DNA of 64,000 nucleotides, from positions 10,726,001 through 10,790,000 of the forward strand of contig JAZAYU010000013.1 in the NCBI GenBank assembly GCA_038501625.1. The letters run 5' to 3'. Below the pieces are notes generated by a model, which was given only the letters and a program-made list of their open reading frames with translations, was not told the origin of the DNA and did no database searches. Positions 22,449 through 34,550 of this stretch are shown piece by piece. The position numbers were made by a program, and so were the translations under genes. The DNA is from Corbicula japonica. Its lineage: Eukaryota > Mollusca > Bivalvia > Venerida > Cyrenidae. Numbering within the stretch: the first letter of the stretch is position 1; each line of letters starts with the position of its first letter.

Positions 22449-23404
22449 AAATTTTCAGGATTTCAATTATTTTTCAACTTTCACACATGAAAGATGCAAA
22501 CATCATTTCTGTATACTCTGACAAAGCAGTATTGCGGGGGTATTAATCACCTTCAGTGATAGCTCTAGTTTATTTTTACAGCATACACCAAAACGATCAA
22601 GCAGGATTTTATATAGACACTAAACGTAAAATGGTCTTTAAAAAAGGACGAAAATTCATGAATGTTATAAACCTGCACAGTACATGTTTATGTTCTATAT
22701 GTTTCTAGCAGATTAATAAAATTGTCTTACAATCCTCGGTCAAATCAGATACGATGCACAATATTTTCGAGTAGATTAAATGTTTTATTTTCAGTGAAGG
22801 AAAAAAAAAGTACGATCATAGTTTCGAAACTGCGGAATACCATTTTTAGTTTTATTTTTTGCCGAACTACTTTTAAAACGTATGACATTTCTTTCATTTT
22901 TTTCAGGTAAGTTAATCAAGAAGACATAAAATTAAAAGCAAATTTGTTTATTTCAGGGGAACATCGATTTTAGTTCACTAATGAACGCCACTAATGAAAA
23001 TATCAGGTTTTTTTTGTTAATACTCGTTAAATAAAATCGGTATTTCACTGGAACCAATATCCTCTATAATATAATAATTATAATATCGTTGACACGTGAC
23101 TTCTTCAAACTAGCGAAAGTCAACTGTTTTGAATATTAGTTTTTAGGGTTGAGTATTTGATAACATTTAGATCCACTATTATAACGATATGACCGGCATT
23201 TTAATGCAATATTTTGAATTTGAACAATCCCAGGTTTCAACAATATGTGATTCAAAAATAATTTTACTGTAATTGAAAATTGTGTTTCTAGTTTTTTGGT
23301 TGTATTTAAGACAAACGATGTGTGTTTCAGTATTCTTAAAATCATAAGGAACTGCCGAATTAACAGTTTCATTTTATTTGAATTGACATACTTATACTTA
23401 TAAC
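22449..23404. other. No gene seen
   Basis: AT-rich sequence without recognisable features. Confidence 0.4.
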
Positions 23405-23502
23405 AAACATGCTCTCTCTTCCTCCCTTCTTTTTCGCTGCGTGGGGAGGCTGTGTTTTGTGAGTAAGGCGATTCTTGGCGATGCATATTTTACTTTTTTG
23501 TA
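23405..23502 (+). mobile_element. 3'-end copy of the RT element family
   Basis: CATGCTCTCTCTTCCTCCCT, CGTGGGGAGGCTGTGTTTTG and GATGCATATTTTACTTTTTT match the 3' end at 62353-62445, diverged. 5'-truncated. Confidence 0.6.
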
Positions 23503-25159
23503 AGTTATTGCGACGTTTCAGATAGTATCCTTCATTTACTTCGCGACAAATTGATAAAAAGCATTTACCAAACATGTCGGTAAGCCTGATAATCGTTTTA
23601 TAACATATTTTTACAATGTTATATTGTATTCTACTTCATCAAAATATATTGGTAAAAATGTTGAGGAGTCTGAAGAAAATTATTACTTTGATTTAGGTAC
23701 TGCGGTATCATTTTATTATAAATGTTCGCGTATTTCGCGCCTTTTTAAATGCGTGATTTTAAACCCTAGATAAATCATACCATGGAATAATATTTCCTAA
23801 TAGAAAAAAAAACGTTTTTGCAAATTAATGACCTCGCGGATACATATCATTGGCGGTTTTTTTTGCGAAAATTCGTCTTCGCAAAATAAGTGCAGCCACA
23901 GAATAACGGATATGCCGCAATCCCACGATACTCGACTCGACATTATAAACTCAAACCTGTGTATATGTAGTAGATGGTCTATCCAGATCGTGGGGATGCC
24001 GGCAAAGTAGCATTCCCCGGGTGATCACGTGGCAATTCACAGCTGAGATTTTGTCTGTTAACGTTAACAGATATACAGCCCTTGGATTCAGCGCACCTTG
24101 CCATGCACAGGAACGTCGATATTGGCCCCTCCGTGGCGTACGATGTACCTTATTCCGCCCAGATCTAGCCTCAACCATTTTGTGAAAACAAGTTTGCAGC
24201 TAACTTGCTTAAGTGTGAAAATATACAGAACACATGCGAATTTGCAGAAAAACATAGTACTGATTTTCGTCGAATAATTCCGCAATTTTTCTTCAGTACA
24301 AATGTAGCGACTGATCGCACATTCATTCGAGTGTCTGTCTTTACAGTAAACCTTTCATCGATTTTACGCATGCGCAAACCGTTACCTAACGATGAGTTTG
24401 ATTTTCACTATTTTCCAATACATTTTGCGTATTTTAACATTTAAGTATAATGATATTGCTTCTTCTAGGGAGCGAACCATTGCGACAACAGCGCCTAGAA
24501 TTCAATTTTAATTATAATAAGCTAACAATTAAGTATGATAAATTTGTAAAAAAGACCCATGAATAATTATAATTTTATTAACTGAAACACGCGATATTGG
24601 TAAGGTTACATCATGGACATTACAAAATGCCTTAGACATGTAGCTTTCAGCAGACCATTGCTTATGTTAATTATTTGTCGTTTTCGGTGCCTTTTAAAGT
24701 TTTTTTTTCATCTAGTTTAATTCCACATTGGCGTAGGATGTTAAAGTCTTCCAGAAGTTTCAAAGAGTGGCATTATCAATTACACCTTTTGAAGGTTGTA
24801 CAGCACGAAACATAGAACTATGTAAATATTGATTTCCATTACTGCCCATGGCTCAATCAAATTGAGCTATAAAAACGAAATTCACTTGAAAGAATTGTTC
24901 TGTTACTTGTGAGTTTGATGTATATTTAAACCTTATAATGCACATCCGCAAGCGAGGTTTCCACTAACCTTTTCCCCAAAATATTTCATTATATTATTTT
25001 CTGTTGATATTATGTAACAGTAGCTTCTAGCCGCGTAAACTGTTTAAAGTTCTCATGGTATTATCCTAAACTTACCGACTGTAGACTTTTTTGCATCATT
25101 GCAAGTTATTTCGGGTGAATATGGTACATAACCTTAAGTAATCCTTTCGGTGTATACAT
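23503..25159. other. No gene seen
   Basis: AT-rich, with frames up to 79 codons on both strands around 23.9-24.4 kb that show no domain. No repeat identified with confidence. Confidence 0.4.
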
Positions 25160-25340
25160 GCACTATGTTTTGGTAGAGTAAGCAAGACAAAAAGCAGAAA
25201 AAATAGTTTCATCATATCGAGAACATTCTACCCTCAAACAATTAAATTTAAATGCGAGTTCAATGGATTCGGAGTCCTCGGAATGGAATTTGTAAATTGC
25301 ACATGTCAGTAAAGTCTCGCCGTCTAGAAAAGGGTTAAGG
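25160..25340. repeat. Diverged dispersed repeat, family of 4780-4940
   Basis: Shares CATGCACTATGTTTTGG, GTAAGCAAGA, ATATCGAGAACATTCTA and GCACATGTCAGTAAAGTCTC with the 4.8-kb copy. Confidence 0.55.
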
Positions 25341-25394
25341 GCTAACCACACTCCTCCCAATCACGTTCATCGATAAAAAGAAAATTATCAAAAT

Positions 25395-25585
25395 CTTAAA
25401 AATAGCAAATGCCGATCAATGAAATTTTTGCACAAATTAATGTTACTAATGTATCTTTATTTTGCATATAGTAAGACACGTTAGAAAAGTAAAGGAAAAA
25501 GATAGACCTAAAAGTTCCTAAATATTCTATTAACATAAATTCACAAAAATTAAGCGATACAAAACATAATTTTAAATTCCCACGT
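25395..25585. repeat. Left member of a diverged direct duplication flanking the 74-bp satellite
   Basis: Aligns with 30600-30750 through ACGTTAGAA.AGTAA.GGAAAA, AGA.CTAAAA.TTCC and ATTTTAAATTCC. The two copies bracket the satellite. Confidence 0.6.
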
Positions 25586-25892
25586 GAGTGCAATGATACT
25601 GACAAGAAAATGTTGTGTACTTTCAACTACTAAAAGGGAAATCAGTGATTATCATTTGTTTACGCGACCAGGAGGCGACCAGGAAATTGAAGGTAAAACA
25701 CACTTTTACTAATATCTCGTAAAGTTTACATATATAAGTAACGAGGACACAATAAATTGTTGTCATTATCATATTTCTCATGTGGGCATTTAAAATGATG
25801 TTTTGTGTTGTTTAGTTTTTGTGAATTAATGTAAATAGCAGTTGGAGGAATTATTAGATCTCGCTATTTTGTTTACTTTCTAACGTGTCTTA

Positions 25893-28387
25893 CCATTGGC
25901 CGAAAACAGAACAACTTGTGCAGCATCTCTTCTGCTTAGCGACATTGTGTACATGTTAATAAATTCCTTTTGCTGAAAACATAACAACTTGTGCAGCAAC
26001 TCTTCTGCTAAGCAACACTGTGTACATGTTAATACTTTCCCTTTGGCTGAAAACAGAACAATGCGTGCAGCAACTCTTTTGCTAAGCGACATTGTTAACT
26101 GTTAATTCCTTCCCTTTGGCTGAATACAAAACATCTTGTGCAGCAACTCTTCTGCTAAGCGACAAAATGTACATGATAATACTTTTCTTTTGGCTGAAAA
26201 CAGAACATCTTGTACAGCATTTCTTCTGCTTAGCAACATTGTGTACATGTTAATACTTTCCTTTTGGCTGAATACAGAACATCTTGTGCAGCGACTGTTC
26301 TGCTAATCGACATTATTTACATGTTAATACTTTCCCTTTGGCTGAAAACAGAACATCTTATGCAGCAACTCTTCTGCTAAGTGACAATGTGTACATGTTA
26401 ATACTTTTCCTTTGGCTGAAAACAAAACAACCTGTGCAGCATCTCTTTTGCTAAGTGACAATGTGTACATGTTTATAATTTCCCTTTGGCTGAAAACAGA
26501 ACAACTTGTGCAGCAACTCTTCTGCTAAGTGACAATGTGTACATGTTAATAATTTCCCTTCGGCTGAATACAGAACATCTTATGCAGCAACTCTTCTGCT
26601 AATACTTTCCTTTTGCTGAAAACAGAACAACTTGTGCAGCAACTCTTCTGCTAAGTGACAATGTGTACGTGTAAATACTTTCAATTTGGCTGAAAACATA
26701 ACAACTTAAGCAGCAACTCTTCTGCTAAGCAACATTGTGTACATGTTAATACTTTCCTTTTCCTGAAAACATAACAACTTGTGCAGCAACTCTTCTGCTA
26801 AGCGACATTGTTTACAATGTTAATTCCTTCCCTTTGGCTGAATACAGAACATCTTGTGCAGCAACTCTTCTGCTAAGCGACATTGTGTACATGTTAATAC
26901 TTTGGCCGAATACAGGACATCTTGTGCAGCAACTTTTTGCTAAGCTACACCGTGTACATGTTAATACTTTCCCTTCGGCTGAAAACAAAACAATTTGTGT
27001 AGCATCTCTTCTGATAAGCGACATAGTTTACATGTTAATTCCTTCCCTTTGGCTGAATACAGAACATCTTATGCAGCAACTCTTCTGCTAAGCGACATTG
27101 TGTACATGTTAATACTTTCCCTTTGACTGAAAACAGAACAACTTGTGCAGCAACTCTTCTGTTTAGCAACATTGTGTATATGTTCATTCTTTCCCTTTGG
27201 CTGAAAACAGAACAAATTGTGTAGCAACTCTTCTGCTAAGCAACATTGTGTACATGCTAATTCCTTCCCTTTACCTTAAATACAGAACATCTTGTGCAGC
27301 GACTGTTCTGCTAAGCGACATTGTGTACATGTTAATACTTACTTTCCCTTTGACTGAAAACAGAACAACTTGTGCAGTAACTCTTCTGCTAAGCAACATT
27401 GTGTACATGTTAATACTTTCCCTTTTGCTGAATACATAACAATTTGCGCAGCAACTATTCTGCTAAGCAACATGTTAATACTTTCCCTTTGGCTGAAAAC
27501 TGAACAATTTGTGCGGCAACTCTTCTGCTAAACAACATGTTTATATTTTTCCTTTGGCTGAAAACAGAACAATTTGTGCAGCAACTCTTCTTCTTAGCAA
27601 CATGTTGATACTTTCCCTTTGGCTGAAAACAAAAACTTGTGCAGCATCTCTTCTGCTAAGCAACATTGTGTACATGTTTATAATTTCCCTTTGGCTGAAA
27701 ACAGAACAACTTGTGCAGCAACTCTTCTGCAAAGCGACATTGTGTACATGTTAATACTTTCCCTTTGGCTGAAAAAAGAAAAACTTATGCAGCCACTCTT
27801 CTGCTACGAATCATTGTGTACATGTTTATACTTTCCCTTTAGCTAAAACATAACAGTTTGTGCAGCAACTCTTCTGCTTAGCAATAGGTTAATAACTTTA
27901 CCTTTGGATGAAAACAGAACAACTTGTGCAGCAACTCTTCTTCTGCTAAGCAACATTGTGTACTTGTTAATACTTTCCCTTTGGCTGAAAACATATTAAT
28001 TTGTGCAGCAACTCTTCTGCTAAGCAACATGTTAATACGTAGTCTTTGGATGAAAACAGAACAATTTGTGCAGCAACTCTTCTGCTAAGCAACATTGTGT
28101 ACATGTAAATACTTTTCCTTTGGCTGAATACAGAACATCTTGTGCAGCAACTCTTCTGCTAAGCAACATTGTGGACATGTTAATACTTTTCCTTTGGCTG
28201 AATACAGAACATCTTGTGCAGCAACTCTTCTGATAAGCAACATGTTAATACGTTTCCTTTGGATGAAAACAGAACAATTTGTGCAGCAACTCTTCTGCTT
28301 AGCAACATTGTGTACATGCTAATACTTTTCCTTTGGCTGAATACAGAACATCTTGAGCAGCATCTCTTCTGCTAAGCGCATTGTGTA
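25893..28387. repeat. 74-bp satellite array, about 33 units
   Basis: The unit is GCTGAAAACAGAACAACTTG-TGCAGCAACTCTTCTGCTAA-GC(G/A)ACATTGTGTACATG-TTAATACTTTCCCTTTG with point changes and small deletions (some units lack ATTGTGTAC). Interrupted at 28387 by a mariner element and resumed at 30130. Open frames across it are repeat artefacts. Confidence 0.95.
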
Positions 28388-28680
28388 CGAGGGATGTTCG
28401 AAAAGTTTCGGGACAAGTGCCGTATTGTTTTTGTTTATTGATTTTTTTTCTATAATTTTCTTCATGAATATAGATGTAGGTATATTGCATTGATTAAACA
28501 TATGCTTTTGATATAATTGTCAGCTGCATAGAATCTGTTGTCACCATAGTAACGCTAGGTCGACGTCAGCGGGGCACCTGCGTGTACTGAACGAATGGTT
28601 CACATTTGCAACAGTCTGAAATGTTCAACTTTTTTCAAAATACCCCCCCCACGTACTTAACACACTTCTGATGTCAGTTT

Positions 28681-29740
28681 TTAAAGTCCCCTGACGGATT
28701 TCTTCGAACTCACTCCCTGACAACAACGGGCAGGTCCTCGACTTCGTCGAAGCGGATGGCCACGCAAGTCACGCTTAATTGTAGGAAACAGCCAAAAGTC
28801 ACAAGGCGCTAGGTCAGGGGAGTACGGTGGGTGGGCTATGGTACCGATTCCTCTCTCAGCAAGCACACTCCTTGTGACAGATGATGTATGGGGCGTGGCG
28901 TTGTCGTGATGCAGGAAGAATTTGCCGTCTTTCTATGGTCTCTTCTTCTTCACCGCCCTAATCAGATCACGTCGGATCACCTGCAACGAGAAAATGTTTG
29001 CTTCTATGCAACCATCTGCATGCAAAACGTGAAGTAATATTATTTTTAAAACGACAGTTTCTTTAACTGTATACAGTAACAAATATTAGTATAACAATAG
29101 TTAAAATGAGACACTATACATGTACCTTTGAGTAGTACTGCGCTGACACTGTCTTTCATGTCGGCACTGCGTGGCAGAGAATGACTGAGGTTTTTACCAT
29201 AGCTTTTACAGGTGATGGCGAATTAGGGGTTTTTCATACAGAACTGTCTTGTTTGGTTTCGGGATCATATACACTAACCCAGGTTTCATCAGCTGTGATG
29301 ATGGATTCCTAGAACCTGTACCCGAGTTGTCTGTACTGTTTCAGAAAGGCCCTGCTGTCGGCGACTCGCTGTAGCTTTTGCTGGCTGGTTAGTAGGCGGG
29401 GGACCCAGCGGGCACATACTTTTGTCATATTTAATTCATTTATGATGATGTCATGAACTGAAGCGGATCTAAGTCCAGTTTTCAGAGCGATATCACGTAC
29501 AGTCAATCTCCTGTCAGATCTCAATAATGCTTCAATTTCGTGTGCTTTTCTTGCCTTTACACTCGGACGTCCAGTCCTCGGAAGGTCGGTGGGCTCACGC
29601 GTAGGGTCATCTTTAAAGGTGTTATACAACTCATAAATTCTCGTCCTAGACATTGCGGCTGTTCCGTACGTAGATTGTATCATCGACATAGTCTCAGATC
29701 TGCTTTTCCCCATCAAAACGCAAATTTTACAGAATACCAT
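28681..29740 (-). pseudogene. Mariner transposase, D,D34D type, decayed
   Basis: Starts at the ATG at 29740. The N-terminal 143 residues hold the helix-turn-helix region and WVPRLLT. A stop (TAG) follows the FLKQYRQLGYRF stretch; then TADETWV with the first catalytic Asp, then two in-frame TGA codons. After the intron-like segment (28981-29125) come VIRRDLIRAVKKKR, a further stop, FFLHHDNATPHT (second Asp) and YSPDLAPCD (third Asp). Exactly 34 residues separate the second and third Asp, the mariner signature. About 30 residues between the first and second Asp appear to be missing. It cannot make a working protein. Confidence 0.9.
28981..29125 (-). other. Intron-like GT-AG segment inside the mariner transposase
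   Basis: On the minus strand the 145-bp segment starts GTACATGTATAG and ends in TTTTCTCGTTGCAG. Removing it joins QYYSK to VIRRDL in frame, the continuous motif expected in mariner transposases. It has a pyrimidine-rich acceptor and no coding similarity of its own. It could be a gained spliceosomal intron or a small insertion that happens to have these ends. Confidence 0.65.
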
Positions 29741-30129
29741 TATTCCGGATTCATTTCACACCTATTTTACACCTATTTGTTATAAGAGTCCACTTGTTTA
29801 CATCGTAAAAACCGGAAATGACGTCGTTGACGTCGTGCACTTTAGTGCCATAATTTATATCAACGTCAAAGCCACACTGGAGCATTTATTGAGACAGATG
29901 ACTGACCAATCAAATTGTACTTTCGCGCGATGGCGTTAAGGTGTCCCGCTGACGTCTACTTGACGTTGCTAGGGTGACGATATCTCGCGCATCATGCGCA
30001 ATTACGTTTTCAGTATATAATTTACTCATAGAATATTGTTGTAGCTACAAGTACATAAAAAATCAAGCGAAAATAATGAAAATTGAAAAAAACGACACTT
30101 CTCCCGAAACTTTTCGAACATCTCTCGTA

Positions 30130-30243
30130 CATGTTAATACTTTCCCTTTGGCTGAAGACAGAACATCATGTGCAGCAACTCCTCTGCTAAGCGACATTGT
30201 GTACATGTTAATACTTTCCTTTTGACTGAAAACAGAACGATTT
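30130..30243. repeat. 74-bp satellite, right end
   Basis: About 1.5 units continue after the mariner insertion, ending at AACGATTTGTG. Confidence 0.92.
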
Positions 30244-30599
30244 GTGATGGAAGCAACTTTGAAAATTAAAAAGAAATGAAAGCAAATGAATGTCGGCAAA
30301 AAAGTCAGGGATGAAAAAGTTGAAAAGATTACGAAACTGTATTTAATTGTCAATTAAAGAATTATTTGATAAATCACGGTGCTTTTTTGGTTGTGTAAAC
30401 ATTTAAATTAAATCTAACCTTTAAGGAATTCATTAAATGCATTTTTCTAGTCCAAAAGGGACGTAAAAGGTCCGTCTACAGTCGTTATAACGTTTATCAT
30501 ATAACAACAACAATAAAAACAAAAACTATAATAAAATGTTACTACGATCAAAATGCAGTTCAATAAGCTTTGCAAAAATGCACTCTCTCAAATTGAATT

Positions 30600-30750
30600 T
30601 ATCTTAAAAGTTTATTGTACATTATGGAAAGAAACGTTAGAACAGTAACGGAAAACAACTACAAATGTAGATCTAAAAATTCCCTAAAATGTTTACATCC
30701 ATACACAAAAACTTACACAAAACGTCATTTTAAATTCCATATCTGTGCAA
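30600..30750. repeat. Right member of the direct duplication flanking the 74-bp satellite
   Basis: See 25395-25585. Blocks GAAACGTTAGAACAGTAACG, ATGTAGATCTAAAAATTCCC and CATTTTAAATTCC align in the same order and orientation. Confidence 0.6.
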
Positions 30751-31538
30751 ATTTGGAATTTTCTTGATAATTCAATGTATAACACTACATTAATTTTTAT
30801 ATTATACACAACATATAGGAACTTGGATTTGTTTGATACATGTGAGTTTTAGCCACCGAAAATTAGGTCCATCCGCTAGATGCAGTACCCTAGCCAGAGA
30901 GGCTGGTAGCTATTTGTTTTCTCAGATGAAATTGGGCATTGTCGTGGCTGCCGTTCCGACCACACCATCGGGATCTAAACAATGCATGGGCCGGAAATTT
31001 AAGTACATGGGCTCAAGAAGGACCTTTTCCACATACCAGCGAGGATTGAAATATATCGGTGCAAAACTCGAATTTGCTTGAAAAAAATAAATGCACACAT
31101 GTAATAGAACTTTAACTCACCTTATATAATAAACTTAATTATGTGTAAACAAAATTAATTTATAAAACAATAAAAGAAAGCCCAAACGAGTACCTGTTCC
31201 CTGTACACTTAACAACAAATGTAGAATTACATTTCAAATAACCAAACGAACTTGTACGTCCAAAAAATGAAGTTGTAAAATCTGATGGGAGGATCTGCGT
31301 CAGAGGTGATTCAACTGTCCACAAGCACATTTTCCCTAGACGTGCCTTATTTAGTGAAGCCAATATATTTTGACAAAATATTTAGGATAACATCAAGCCA
31401 TTCGTTTGTTATAAATGTTTTACAAGAAACATCTGCAAGATATACTCGACAAGTAAATCATCTGATTTTCTAAGTGGAAGTTAAGTTTTCGAAAAGTACC
31501 CTACTTTAGATAAAAAGATATAGTGTCACATTGCAGTT
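30751..31538. other. No gene seen; possible upstream region of the PAN/discoidin gene
   Basis: Unique-looking AT-rich sequence. An 82-codon frame at 30833-31081 has no recognisable domain. Confidence 0.35.
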
Positions 31539-33956
31539 ATGCTAGCTGCATTTGAAAGAAACGGTTCTATGATGCAGACGCAAAACTGTTTCATGATATT
31601 TCTGATGTTAAGTTTTAAAATACACGAAGCAAATTGTGCAAACTATTTCAGAAAATGGATACGGTGGCAAACGACGGACGTTACATTTGGTACAGCTGTA
31701 GTCCAGAAAGGATCTCTTAGCCTGACCATGTGTCTGAGAAGATGTGAAGATACCCTGGATTGCGTCTCAGCTTATGTGAATAAAGTTAGCTTAATCTGCG
31801 AGCTGTCAACCTATTATCCTCCTCACAACACGCTAGCGGCTGTTCCACGCACAGGGTGGACGGTTTATTTTACAGAGGTATCATTTAATTACATGGACCT
31901 AGAGGATATAATTCTACTATAATATAGTAGTCTAAATATTTCATATCAATTCGCCCCAAAAGCAACACGCCACGAATTCAAACTTTTAACACACAATTTA
32001 TACGGGTTTATGGTAAAAAAGTTAATACTTATTCAATGTAGATAAATGATTGGCATCTTTTTCTATACAAAATATTTCTTATTATGACGTTTCACATTCG
32101 AAGCTTGGGTAGGGACTTGTTGTTTTAATAAGCCTTTACGTTCAACTCGTTGGGATCGATGCTGCATGGAATCTGGTTCCATTGAATTTTTGTTTTCCAT
32201 GTTACCATGATTTCAACATACTTAAAAAGTCTCCCCGTATAAATTGTCATCCCTGTTATAAGTAAAATTACCCGTTACTGATGACATGCAGTGATGGTAA
32301 AGTAAATTAGAGCTATCCTATCAACTTTTTTTTTTTTGGGGGGGGGGGGGGGGGGTAACCTGGTTAGCTCAGTTGCTTGCGTTGCCGAAATAAGCAGGGC
32401 TAGGCGCTGTCGCCGAGAGGGTGCGGGTTCGCTCTCATGTAGATGCATTATCATTTTATATAACACAGTTTAACTCACATTTTAAGGGCTAAGACAAGTC
32501 AAAGGCATCAGAGCTTGGATGACTTCCGTTTGGTCTGATTGTTCTGCAATGAACGCGATAGACGACAAAATTGTCGAGGACTTCTATTACCCGGGATGCA
32601 TATGTACGGGTTCGAGCAGCGAGAATTCTTCTTGGATCATGGAGTTTGAGTTTCCTGGCACAGTAATGATGGTAACTCCTTACCTTCGAATGGATCCACG
32701 ACATGGTAAGTTTATATAATTGTATTAAATATTTTCTTTTTCACTGATGCGTAGCTGTAAGTTTTGATAATCTCCCTTGATGCTAATTTCTAACAATGCG
32801 GAATTTTAATCATCGTTGGTGACTGCATACTTGAACTATCTTTTTGAGTGGATACTGTACTGTATGTGTCTCTTGGATGGTTGGGTAGGCGCTATCGTAT
32901 TTCCATGGCGCTGGGGTTATGATACAGGGCTTTGTTGAAATGTTTCCTAGTAGGTACATGAAATTAACAAAGTAAACGAGTTAAACAATAAATATTTAAC
33001 ATGAGTGTTAATATTAATGCTATCAGAATAGACGAATAGACATAAAGCTTATGAATATTGAATCTAATTGCATAATCATGATGTTTGTGAAAGAAACAAA
33101 AGCGGTGTTATAGTTATTTGATAGTCGGATATTTTAAGTGATTCTGCTGAAGGCTGAATTCGAGAACTTCTTCCTTTTATGTTTGATTCGCTAAATTCCT
33201 ATTAATACCATACTATTCCTTCATCAATATCATCAACAGAATACGTTTAACACATCACGCAGACTAAGGATCTCTTTTTAAATACTGTCTTGATTGTATT
33301 AAGCTGCCACATATTGTCTAAAACAAGTCATGAGTATTATTTGAAAGTACAAGGACCTATGAAATATACCAGTGACTGACCTATTGTTTTAGACCTTTTA
33401 TTAAACCTTGTTTTTCATTACAAGCCACCATTTTTCAGTTTAAAGAAATATACATTTTATTTTTTCAGCAGCTCTAGTGTTTTATAGGAACTAACAAGAA
33501 AATTAATTAACTTAAAGGTGTTTTTCAGATATAGATTGGGTACAGTTTGTGTAACACTACTCATAATATTTAACCTTGTACTGTTAAACATGGTAAAGAA
33601 CTAGAGGTTGTTATCGCTTTCTCTTTTAGAGTATAGTTTTCCATTTTACAGTATGGAGAAACACGAACTTCCGGTTCTTGGTTTACAACTCATACGATGA
33701 TGCAATGAATGGTGTAGCCGGCACCCTATGTACCGAGTACACCGGAGCGGTCATAACGTCCTTCACAAGCTTCATGTGCGGACAACGGCCCTACGGGAGA
33801 GCTCTGAAACTACAGCACTTCCTGGCCTATATATTAAACGGATATCACGGAATACCTAGTAAATTAGACAAACTGTCTATTTTACCATATAAGAGAGATT
33901 GTAAAACTATACAGTTAACCCTGACGTTCGTGTTTTCTAGATTGTCAAGAAGGTAA
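31539..33956 (+). CDS. Secreted PAN plus F5/8C (fucolectin-like) protein, at least three exons, partial
   Basis: Exon A 31539-31877 (donor GAG|GTATCA): hydrophobic leader after a Met at 31572 (MQTQNCFMIFLMLSF), then a PAN/apple-like pattern with spaced cysteines (MCLRRCEDTLDCVSAYV, ICELSTYY). Exon B about 32487-32705 (donor CATG|GTAAGT): AWMTSVWSDCSAMNAID, FYYPGCICTGSS and SSWIMEFEF, the start of a galactose-binding/F5-8C fold. Exon C from 33652 (acceptor TTTTACAG): WRNTNFRFLVYN, then GTLCTEYTG, FMCGQRPYGRALKLQ; exons B and C join in phase (GTA codon). Exons A and B do not join in phase at the sites I can see, so a small exon is missing or a boundary is wrong. Exon C may end at 33858 (GTAAAT). 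Likely an extracellular lectin-type protein; its sugar ligand is unknown. Confidence 0.6.
32322..32450 (+). mobile_element. SINE head with tRNA-like A and B boxes, next to a T/G homopolymer
   Basis: T13 and G18-20 runs (32323-32355) precede AACCTGGTTAGCTCAGTTGC (A box) and GGTGCGGGTTCGCTCTC (B box). The spacing suits a tRNA-derived SINE with an extra internal stretch. It lies in intron A of the PAN/F5-8C gene. The homopolymers are assembly-sensitive. Confidence 0.55.
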
Positions 33957-34137
33957 TGTATCTTTCATAGAGTATTTCCAGACTTGAGAAATATTGAGAA
34001 ACTACTATTTTTACCACACTTCCTACTGCAAAAATTTGAAAGTTGTATCACTCAATAATGAGCAAAACTTATTGGTTCACTTGTTTTTGGATATTTTTTG
34101 ATCACCCCTAGAATATTCATCTGGGTTTTCAACATCT
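33957..34137. other. Downstream of exon C; possible start of a further exon
   Basis: TTTTCTAG|ATTGTCAAGAAGG at 33936-33953 looks like an acceptor followed by DCQEG, as in EGF-type starts, but no continuing domain is seen. Confidence 0.2.
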
Positions 34138-34368
34138 TTGATATGCAGGATATGTATTTTAAGATCCCCTGTAAAAATTCTATTCTGTTCAGTTCCACCT
34201 TTTGTTTTCTCGTTTAGGGCAAATCCATTCTTTTATCTAGGGACAAGAATAGAACAGATATTCGATCTGAAAATACCGCATCGTGATTCAATGTTCACCA
34301 TCATAATGCATATCATTTTTGAGATGGATCTAAATTGTACTAATAACTTGTATAAATATTGAAAAAAA
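34138..34368. repeat. Dispersed repeat, family of 4380-4600
   Basis: Same ordered blocks as the 4.4-kb copy (see there). The RT-element 3' end adjoins it at 34369. Confidence 0.6.
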
Positions 34369-34550
34369 AGGTGAAATATGCATATCAGGAATCGCCACAT
34401 TCAGAAAAAACAGCCTTCCCACACAGTCAAGAAGAAGAGAGGGAGAGAGTATGGTTAATAGAATGATCAGTTTCAAAAGAGGCACCACTAACAATTAACA
34501 AAAATTAGAACTTGAGGGGTTACCGCCTTGGAACGGTCAGTGGCAAATCA
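34369..34550 (-). mobile_element. 3'-end copy of the RT element family
   Basis: Reads on the minus strand to the shared terminus ATATGCATATTTCACCTTTTTT. 5'-truncated in the GGTTACCGCC...GGAACGGTCAGTGGCAAATC block. Confidence 0.75.

Larger units (their letters stand above)
28388..30127 (-). mobile_element. Mariner element inserted in the satellite
   Basis: Inverted repeats of about 36 bp (CGAGGGATGTTCGAAAAGTT... at 28388 and its complement ending at 30127) flanked by TA at 28386-28387 and 30128-30129. Excising it rebuilds the satellite string GTGTACATG, so the target was the TA of one 74-bp unit. It carries a decayed transposase on the minus strand. 1740 bp is longer than a typical ~1.3-kb mariner, partly because of an intron-like insertion. 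Confidence 0.92.

Noticed and set aside
23951..24444. Overlapping frames on both strands
   Set aside because: Short, without domains, splice context or a repeat identity.
25893..28387. CRISPR-like array
   Set aside because: Units are contiguous 74-bp satellite repeats without unique spacers, in animal DNA.
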